Below are positions 9,072-15,381 of a DNA stretch of 64,000 nt, piece after piece. The position numbers were made by a program, and so were the translations under genes. The notes under the pieces were generated by a model that saw only the letters and a list, made by a program, of their open reading frames with translations, was not told the origin of the DNA and searched no databases. Within the stretch, counting starts at the first letter, position 1, and every line of letters starts with the position of its first letter. This stretch comes from Epsilonproteobacteria bacterium UBA4036. Lineage in GTDB: Bacteria > Campylobacterota > Campylobacteria > Campylobacterales > Arcobacteraceae. The stretch lies in the NCBI GenBank assembly GCA_002382325.1, contig DGAG01000010.1:198675-262674 (forward strand), read 5' to 3'.

Positions 9072-9644
9072 ATGCGATGCCTATCTTGTGAAAAACTCTC
9101 CTTTTCCATCATTTGCAAAAAGTGTCAAAGCACTTTGCTGGTGCCTAATTTCTTTAAAAAAGAGTTAGAAAAAGATTTTTTTGTTTACTCGTTTTACTCT
9201 TATGAAGAGATTGAGCCCTATATTTTGAGCAAATACTATTTTCATGGTGATCGGGTTTTTAATATTTTGGCTAAGCTTGCTTTTGCTAAATTTGCTTCAA
9301 ATTTTTCTTACCCTTCTTTGGTGTATGCCCTACCCATTGACGATCATACACGACATGATTTTTCACATACAGCCATTTTAGCACGACATTTAAACTCACC
9401 TTGTATCAAACCTCTTTACAACACGTTAAAAGCTTCAAATATTGTCAAATATGCGGGAAAAGATTTGGAGTTTCGGCAAAAGAACCCCAGAAAATTTCTC
9501 TATAAAGGGTCTTCAAATATTGACGTTATTTTAATTGATGATTTAATAACAACAGGTGCAACCATTTTAGAAGCCAAAAAACTCCTTAAAAAACACAACG
9601 TCAATGTTTTATTTGCCTTAACTTTATGTGCATTTCGTTCGTAA
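9072..9644 (+). CDS. comFC: ComF-family phosphoribosyltransferase-like protein
   Basis: Homologue of ComFC/GntX, needed for DNA uptake in naturally competent bacteria, where it is thought to work after DNA entry. The N-terminus has a four-cysteine zinc motif (CLSC at 3-6, CKKC at about 15-18), and the C-terminal PRPP-type loop is LIDDLITTGAT. At 190 residues it is slightly short. The start at 9072 is required to keep the first cysteine pair. The gene is probably transcribed alone from the adjacent -10. Confidence 0.8.
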   Translation: MRCLSCEKLSFSIICKKCQSTLLVPNFFKKELEKDFFVYSFYSYEEIEPYILSKYYFHGDRVFNILAKLAFAKFASNFSYPSLVYALPIDDHTRHDFSHTAILARHLNSPCIKPLYNTLKASNIVKYAGKDLEFRQKNPRKFLYKGSSNIDVILIDDLITTGATILEAKKLLKKHNVNVLFALTLCAFRS

Positions 9645-9682
9645 ATGGTTTTTATCTTAAGTGTTTAACATCTACATTAAGC

Positions 9683-9688
9683 TATAAT
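9683..9688 (+). promoter_or_regulatory. Probable hisH promoter -10 element
   Basis: TATAAT in AAGCTATAATCTTG, 26 bases upstream of the hisH start. No clear -35 is seen, as is usual in this phylum. A GGATAAAG ribosome site precedes the ATG. Confidence 0.5.
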
Positions 9689-9714
9689 CTTGCCATATAA
9701 AAGCAGGATAAAGA

Positions 9715-10323
9715 ATGATAGGAATTATTGATTATAATATGGGAAATTTGGCCAGTGTGTACAACGCGTGTCATTTGCTTGACGCCAAAGCGCACATTGT
9801 AAAAGATCCCAATGAACTCAAAAACTACGAACGAATTATTTTACCCGGAGTGGGTGCTTTTGGCGATGCCATGAAAAATTTAAACCAAACGGGTATGAAA
9901 GAAGCTGTTTTAGAATATGCACAAAGCGGTAAACCTATGATGGGCATTTGCTTAGGTATGCAACTGTTATTTGAATCTTCACAAGAGTTTGGAAGCCACT
10001 CAGGGTTGAGTCTTATTAAAGGCAATATCGTTAAGTTTGACCCAACAAAAATGCACGAAGATTTTAAAATTCCTCATATGGGATGGAACACCATACAAAA
10101 CAAAACCAGTATGCTTTTTCATGGATTGGAAAATCCATACCTCTATTTTGTACATTCATACCATGTGGAAACGTCTGACTCTAATGTGATTGGATATACA
10201 CAATACGGCTATAAATTTGCCAGTGCAGTTAATAAAGATAATATCTATGGCATCCAACCTCATCCTGAAAAATCACACGACAATGGATTACGTATTTTAA
10301 AGAATTTTATGTCAATAAAATAA
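9715..10323 (+). CDS. hisH: Imidazole glycerol phosphate synthase, glutaminase subunit
   Basis: Class I glutamine amidotransferase that supplies ammonia to HisF in histidine synthesis. The triad is complete: C79 in GICLGMQ, H183 and E185 in HPEKSH. The oxyanion-strand motif LPGVGAFGDAM is present. The length is 202 residues. It is the first gene of a run with the epimerase gene and hisA; hisF is not in the window. Confidence 0.96.
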   Translation: MIGIIDYNMGNLASVYNACHLLDAKAHIVKDPNELKNYERIILPGVGAFGDAMKNLNQTGMKEAVLEYAQSGKPMMGICLGMQLLFESSQEFGSHSGLSLIKGNIVKFDPTKMHEDFKIPHMGWNTIQNKTSMLFHGLENPYLYFVHSYHVETSDSNVIGYTQYGYKFASAVNKDNIYGIQPHPEKSHDNGLRILKNFMSIK

Positions 10324-10335
10324 AAAGGACTCACC

Positions 10336-11199
10336 ATGAAAACGATTGCAATAGCGGGAGCTTCTGGATTTGTAGGAACACATCTCAAAGATTTTTTTAC
10401 ACAGTTGGGTTACACCGTTTCTAAAATTTCACGAGAAGAGTTAGCCAATACTGAACTTTTAACACAAAAATTTGAAAAAACCGATATTGTTATTAACCTT
10501 TCTGGTGCCAATATTATTCATCGTTGGAGTGACGAGTATAAAAAAGAGTTGTATCACAGCCGAATAGATACCACCCAAAAAATAGTAACTGCCATTAAAA
10601 ATGCAACAAACAAACCCCAAGTTTTAGTCTCAACTTCAGCCGTAGGAATTTACTCCAATCAAAAAATCAACAGTGAAGAAGAGTATGAATACGGTAAAAA
10701 CTTCTTGGCAAAATTGTGTAAAACATGGGAAAGTGAAGCCTTAAAAGCCAAAGATGACACACGCGTTGTTATTTTTAGATTTGGAATTGTATTGGGGAAA
10801 AATGGTGGTGCGTTACAAAGTATGTTATTGCCTTTTAAATTGGGTCTTGGTGGAACCATTGGTAATGGAAATCAATATTTTTCATTTGTCCATATTGAAG
10901 ATTTAAAAAATGCCTTTAACTTTGTCATAGAAAATGAAAAGTTAAGTGGAGCATTTAATTTAGGTGCACCCCAACCTACGACCAACAAAGGGTTAACCAA
11001 AGCCTTAGGAAAAACACTCAACCGACCAACACTCTTTCCTGTGCCACACTTTGTGCTTAAGCTCATGTATGGAGAAGGGGCAACGGTTTTAACCGATGGG
11101 CAAAGTATGATTCCCCAACGTTTGGAAGAGAATGGCTTTAAATTTCAATTTAAAACCATTGAAGAGACCATAGAAAATTTATTAGGAGAGAAGAATTAA
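10336..11199 (+). CDS. TIGR01777-family NAD(P)-dependent epimerase
   Basis: SDR-fold nucleoside-sugar-epimerase-like protein (YfcH family). It begins with the Rossmann motif GASGFVGTHL, has NLSGANI and RWSDEYKKE, and ends with a DUF1731-type C-terminal domain (about 240-287). The substrate is unknown in all members I know. It sits between hisH and hisA, its stop overlapping the hisA start by one base. That placement is probably convenience, not a histidine enzyme. Confidence 0.85.
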   Translation: MKTIAIAGASGFVGTHLKDFFTQLGYTVSKISREELANTELLTQKFEKTDIVINLSGANIIHRWSDEYKKELYHSRIDTTQKIVTAIKNATNKPQVLVSTSAVGIYSNQKINSEEEYEYGKNFLAKLCKTWESEALKAKDDTRVVIFRFGIVLGKNGGALQSMLLPFKLGLGGTIGNGNQYFSFVHIEDLKNAFNFVIENEKLSGAFNLGAPQPTTNKGLTKALGKTLNRPTLFPVPHFVLKLMYGEGATVLTDGQSMIPQRLEENGFKFQFKTIEETIENLLGEKN

Positions 11200-11906
11200 T
11201 GGATATTTTACCGGCGATTGATTTAAAAGATGGAAAAGCAGTACGTTTAAGTAAAGGGCTTATGGAGAGCGCAAAAATTTACTCAGATGAACCATGGCAA
11301 GTGGCAAAACGATTTGAAGAGTTAGGCTCAAAGTGGCTTCATATTGTGGATTTAAATGGTGCGTTTGCAGGAACTCCTGCCAATTTGGAACAAATCAAAA
11401 AAATACGAGAAAATTGTAATCTAAAAATAGAACTCGGTGGCGGTATTCGAGACGAAGAAACCATCAAAATGTATTTGGAACTTGGCGTTGACAGACTTAT
11501 TTTAGGTTCAATTGCAGTAAAAGACCCACAATTTGTCAAAGATATGGCCGCCAAATACCCCATTGCCGTAGGAATTGATGCGTTAAATGGCATGGTTGCC
11601 GTTGAGGGTTGGGCAGAAGTTTCAACCATGGAAGCAACAACTTTAGCCAAAAAATTTGCTAATGCCGGTGTTGAAGCCATTATTTGTACCGATATTTCAA
11701 AAGACGGTATGCTGTGTGGAGTCAATGTTGAATTTACACAAGATATTGCCCATGCCAGTGGCATTGATACGATTGCCAGTGGGGGAGTGAAAGATATTCA
11801 AGACGTTATCAATTGTAAAAACAACGGCAATATTGCAGGTGTGATTGTGGGAAAAGCTTTTTATGAAGGAACACTCAATTTAGAAGAAGCATTTAAAGTT
11901 TTATAA
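11199..11906 (+). CDS. hisA: ProFAR isomerase HisA
   Basis: TIM-barrel isomerase converting ProFAR to PRFAR in histidine synthesis. The catalytic aspartate D8 lies in PAIDLKDGKAVRL, and the second barrel half has VGIDALNG. Phosphate loops ELGGGIRDEE and IASGGVKDI are conserved. The length of 235 residues is normal. The start codon shares its A with the stop of the preceding epimerase gene (TAATG). Confidence 0.96.
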   Translation: MDILPAIDLKDGKAVRLSKGLMESAKIYSDEPWQVAKRFEELGSKWLHIVDLNGAFAGTPANLEQIKKIRENCNLKIELGGGIRDEETIKMYLELGVDRLILGSIAVKDPQFVKDMAAKYPIAVGIDALNGMVAVEGWAEVSTMEATTLAKKFANAGVEAIICTDISKDGMLCGVNVEFTQDIAHASGIDTIASGGVKDIQDVINCKNNGNIAGVIVGKAFYEGTLNLEEAFKVL

Positions 11907-11987
11907 ATTTTTCCTTAACTCTTTATTTTAATCCAATATCAAAATATTTTTATGATATTATACGTAAAAATTTTCAAAGGTTGTTGA

Positions 11988-13844
11988 ATGAATTCCAATA
12001 AGAAAATTACTCTTATTATCTTTACTATGGTTTCTTTGTTGACTGTTATTATTGTTGCTTTAGTTGCTTTGGGTTCACGACAAAGTGGTTATGACAGTGC
12101 TAAAAAACGTGCTTATTTAACAGCAGAAATCGTTAAAAAGTCACTTACTGCCCATATGGTCAATGGCAATATGGATCAACGAGATGTCTTTTTAAACAGT
12201 ATTGAACAACTACAAGAACTCAATGACCTATGGATTGTACGCTCTCCTAGTGTCAGTGAACAGTTTGGTAAAGCCCAATTAGCCAATGAAATGCCTCGTG
12301 ATGACATAGACAAACGTGTCTTACAATCAGGCAAAGAAGAACTAGAAATCAAAGAATCATTAAAAGCTGCCACTCTAAGAATCACCATTCCTTATACCGC
12401 TTCTGCTTTAGACAAACCCAATTGTTTGACCTGTCATGATGCCAAAGAAGGTGAAGTGTTGGGAGCTATTTCTTTAAAATTTGATATTCAAGATGACCGA
12501 ATTTCAAGCATTGCTATTTTGTTGAACATTATTGCTATTGTTGTGGTCTTTTTAATCTTTATTCTTATTTTTATCAGCCGAAAAATTAAACCTTATACCA
12601 GTTCTTTTGATTCCATTACAGAAGTGTTAAAGCAAGTTCACGAAGGAAACTACTCCATTCGAGCCAAAGAAGGAACACTCAAAGAGGATAAAGAAGCCTC
12701 AATGTGGCTCAATGAAATCATTGAAAAACTTGAAACGGTTTTAACAGGTATTGAGAAAAACTTAACGGCATTTGTACACAATCGTTCAACCAATGTCAAC
12801 AACGATAAACTTTTGACTGCCAAAGAGATTATTGAAGATATTTCGGAAATTTATAACTACAAAAAAACCATTGAAACCGATTTGAGTAAAGAGGACATTT
12901 ACTATCGATTGGTGCAAGTCTTTAAAGACAAACTCAAAGTTGAACAGTTCTATATTTTTGAAAATGATTTAATCAAAGACGAAAGAACTACAATTTATAG
13001 TACCAAAGAGTCAAAAGCGTGTTGTTCCTTGATTAAAAATGTAAAAGAACAGTGTCGAGCCGAACGAACCGATACAGTAGTATCTTCTGAAAATTTTCCA
13101 GAGATTTGTCGAGCAGCTTCATGTGAATCGTGCAAAGATTACGTTTGTATTCCTTTTTCGATTAATGAACAAAAAAGTATTACGGTGCATATTTTATGTG
13201 AAAACAAAGAGTGTTTAAAACATATCCGATATCAAATTGGTATTATCAAAAAATATTTAGAAGAGACCAAACCTATTATGGAAAGTCGAATGCTTATGGA
13301 TGTTTTACGTGAGCGAAATTTAGTTGATGGTCTTACCGGGCTTTACAACCGAAAATATTTGGATGATTTTATTGATAAAAAAATGCCACTGGAACTTGAA
13401 CAAGGAACGACCTATGCCGTTATGTTCTTAGATATTGATTACTTTAAAATGATTAACGATACTTACGGACACGATGCGGGAGATGCTATTTTACAAAAGC
13501 TTTCTAAAACCATGAAAGATGCCATTGGTCATGATGAATTTATCATTCGTTTTGGGGGAGAAGAGTTTTTAATTATTATGAAAAACCCTACCGAAGAGAG
13601 TGCGTTGACTTTGGCAACAAAAATCAATCACGATTTTGGTAAATTGGTTTTCACTTTTAACAATGAATCTTTTAGCAAAACCGTCAGTATTGGGTACGCC
13701 TTTTTACCTAGCGATACGGATCAAATCTGGAAATGTATCAAATTTGCTGACCTGTGTCTATATGAAGCCAAAGCAACAGGGCGAAATAAAGTCATTCGGT
13801 TTAGAAAAGATCTTCTTAAAAATGGCGATAAAGCCGAGTACTAA
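11988..13844 (+). CDS. Membrane GGDEF protein with periplasmic haem-c motif
   Basis: Putative redox- or gas-sensing diguanylate cyclase. The order is a transmembrane helix at about 9-27, a periplasmic domain (Tll0287/DUF3365-like) with a CxxCH haem-attachment motif at residues 146-150 (CLTCH), a second helix at about 174-198, a HAMP-like linker, and a central GAF-like region rich in cysteine. The GGDEF domain runs from about 445 with GGEEF at 523-527. The I-site arginine and aspartate are replaced, so feedback inhibition is probably absent, unlike the cyclase at 7788. The 618 residues are intact. The gene appears to have its own promoter (AT-rich stretch at 11930-11970). Confidence 0.85.
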   Translation: MNSNKKITLIIFTMVSLLTVIIVALVALGSRQSGYDSAKKRAYLTAEIVKKSLTAHMVNGNMDQRDVFLNSIEQLQELNDLWIVRSPSVSEQFGKAQLANEMPRDDIDKRVLQSGKEELEIKESLKAATLRITIPYTASALDKPNCLTCHDAKEGEVLGAISLKFDIQDDRISSIAILLNIIAIVVVFLIFILIFISRKIKPYTSSFDSITEVLKQVHEGNYSIRAKEGTLKEDKEASMWLNEIIEKLETVLTGIEKNLTAFVHNRSTNVNNDKLLTAKEIIEDISEIYNYKKTIETDLSKEDIYYRLVQVFKDKLKVEQFYIFENDLIKDERTTIYSTKESKACCSLIKNVKEQCRAERTDTVVSSENFPEICRAASCESCKDYVCIPFSINEQKSITVHILCENKECLKHIRYQIGIIKKYLEETKPIMESRMLMDVLRERNLVDGLTGLYNRKYLDDFIDKKMPLELEQGTTYAVMFLDIDYFKMINDTYGHDAGDAILQKLSKTMKDAIGHDEFIIRFGGEEFLIIMKNPTEESALTLATKINHDFGKLVFTFNNESFSKTVSIGYAFLPSDTDQIWKCIKFADLCLYEAKATGRNKVIRFRKDLLKNGDKAEY

Positions 13845-13847
13845 ACC

Positions 13848-14006
13848 ATGTGTTTAGTACTTTCTCTTATTTTTTTAGCCTTAGCGTATACCTTTTTTAA
13901 TGATGGTAATATGCAAGGCTTTTATATCAGCCTCACAATTGCTCTACTTTTTATTCTTTTGCTTGTTCAAAATATTTTAAAGACTAGGAAAGAGAGAGAA
14001 GAGTAA
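13848..14006 (+). CDS. Small two-helix membrane protein, unknown function
   Basis: A 52-residue reading frame starts at an ATG 3 bases after the preceding GGDEF gene ends. It encodes two hydrophobic helices (about 2-16 and 25-44) joined by a short polar turn (FNDGNMQG) and ends in a charged tail, KTRKEREE. The first helix has a cysteine. The coupling and plausible membrane topology support it as real. I recall similar short proteins in other Arcobacteraceae but cannot verify this. No function is assigned. Confidence 0.55.
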   Translation: MCLVLSLIFLALAYTFFNDGNMQGFYISLTIALLFILLLVQNILKTRKEREE

Positions 14007-14037
14007 ATATGTATACATATCTTGATTAAGGACAAAC

Positions 14038-14973
14038 TTGAAATTATTATTAAAAAAATATAATATTAAAGCCTATAAATTTTTTTTAAGCATAATTGGT
14101 TCTACTCATGATAAAACGTCAAGAAGTTTATTTAAATTATTTCAATATGCTATTTGTGCAATATTTCTAGTATTTTTTATAAATATTTTTTCATTTGGAA
14201 AAAGTAGTTTTGGGGAATGGGGAGATTTTTTTGGTGGAGTACTAAACCCAATATTAACATTTATAACTTTTATGGGTTTATTAATTACAATAGTCCTTCA
14301 ACAAAAAGAATTGAGAGAATCAAAAAAGGAATTTAGAAAATCAGCAGATGCACTTTTAGACCAAAGTGATAGTTTTAGAAGACAAAACTTTGAATCTACA
14401 TTCTTTAAATTAATTGAAAAGTTTGAAGAACTGAGTGTAAATTTAATTAGAATTTATATTGACGACAATACAGTAAAACAATATGTTACTAATTATGATA
14501 TTAGACATTTTGGTTTTGAATACTTAAGATATGAAATTTATAAATATCAAGACTATTATAAAAAAATTGGTGGTGAATGTAATTCAAAAGAAGCTTATGA
14601 AGGTTTATCAAAACAAGGTAATACTAAAATATTATTAGAAGATTATTTTAAAAATTTCAAATTTTTAATAAATTTCATTGAAAATAATGAAATTAAAGAT
14701 AAAGGAATGTATCATAAAATACTCTTTTCTAATTTATCAAATGGTGAACAAATATTAATGTTCTATCATATATTATACGAAGAAACATCAAATGAGATCA
14801 AACCTATTATTGAACAATATTCATTATTTGAATATATAGGATGGAAGGGCTTAACAGATAGTTGCTTGGATATAGTCAAATATAATATTAATGCTTATGG
14901 GAATAATACAGAAATTAAATTAACTTATGAGCATTGTCTAAAGAAAATTAAACAATATAATAAAAAAATCTGA
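14038..14973 (+). CDS. Putative AbiC-type phage abortive-infection protein
   Basis: Resembles the putAbiC family (PF16872). Two hydrophobic segments at about 33-52 and 76-92 flank the hallmark GEWGDFFGGVLNPILTF. A short coiled coil follows (QQKELRESKKEF, residues 95-120), then RRQNFESTFFKLIEKFEEL and a helical cytosolic C-terminal domain with YHKILFSNLSNGEQILMFYH. I infer a membrane-anchored defence protein. It starts at TTG with an AAGGAC site six bases ahead. Its base composition is visibly AT-richer than its neighbours, and a hairpin-rich non-coding element follows, both suggesting acquired DNA. Confidence 0.75.
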   Translation: MKLLLKKYNIKAYKFFLSIIGSTHDKTSRSLFKLFQYAICAIFLVFFINIFSFGKSSFGEWGDFFGGVLNPILTFITFMGLLITIVLQQKELRESKKEFRKSADALLDQSDSFRRQNFESTFFKLIEKFEELSVNLIRIYIDDNTVKQYVTNYDIRHFGFEYLRYEIYKYQDYYKKIGGECNSKEAYEGLSKQGNTKILLEDYFKNFKFLINFIENNEIKDKGMYHKILFSNLSNGEQILMFYHILYEETSNEIKPIIEQYSLFEYIGWKGLTDSCLDIVKYNINAYGNNTEIKLTYEHCLKKIKQYNKKI

Positions 14974-15030
14974 GAATAAGATAGCAAGTAACTCAAATAT
15001 TCTCTTGAAAACCACAAGGGTTTCCGCCTT

Positions 15031-15054
15031 CTTACTTTGTGTGGACAAAGTAAG
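15031..15054. repeat. 10-bp perfect palindrome with 4-base loop
   Basis: CTTACTTTGT and ACAAAGTAAG flank GTGG. No U-run follows on either strand, so this is more likely an element end or RNA structure than a terminator. Confidence 0.65.
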
Positions 15055-15133
15055 CAAAACCACCAACGGCTTCAAAGGTCTTCGACTTCCCTCACTTATT
15101 GTTTTCTATTTTCTGCCCTGCAAAACTCACAAA

Positions 15134-15154
15134 AAATGACCGTTTAGGTCATTT
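15134..15154. repeat. 8-bp hairpin within the non-coding element
   Basis: AAATGACC and GGTCATTT enclose GTTTA. A second hairpin (TTTCGG and CCGAAA, six-base loop) follows at 15169-15186. Confidence 0.55.
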
Positions 15155-15343
15155 GTTTGCTCAGACAGTTTCGGGCTTTTCCGAAAACAGAAATCAAACG
15201 TTCGGCTTTTGCAGATGTTGGAATAAAAAGGGATATGGACATTTACATATTTTATTTTCTAAGATTACAACTTCACTGACTTTAATTTACTAAAGATAGT
15301 TTGAACATTTTTATACCATCAACTATTCACCAAGAACCAACAA

Positions 15344-15363
15344 CTAAAAGCGGAAAGCTTTAG
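15344..15363 (-). terminator. Possible terminator after mutS7
   Basis: CTAAAAGC and GCTTTAG pair with one bulged base across a five-base loop, 19 bases beyond the mutS7 stop on the minus strand. The following sequence is only moderately T-rich. Confidence 0.3.
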
Positions 15364-15381
15364 CGTTTCAAGAGAAATTAT

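Larger units (their letters stand above)
14974..15381. repeat. Hairpin-rich non-coding element, 400 bp
   Basis: No credible gene lies here; the one short open frame (15099-15293) has no ribosome site or domain. From about 15007 the sequence is richer in GC than the gene before it. It holds three perfect hairpins in a row, at 15031-15054, 15134-15154 and 15069... more exactly 15169-15186, plus a bulged one at 15344-15363. The palindrome CTTACTTTGT-GTGG-ACAAAGTAAG followed by CAAAACCACC resembles a family of palindromic intergenic sequences dispersed in many proteobacterial genomes. It separates convergent genes (AbiC-like and MutS7). Confidence 0.5.

Noticed and set aside
15099..15293. 64-residue open frame in the palindromic element
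   Set aside because: No ribosome site, no domain, composition as in translated repeats; hairpins run through it.
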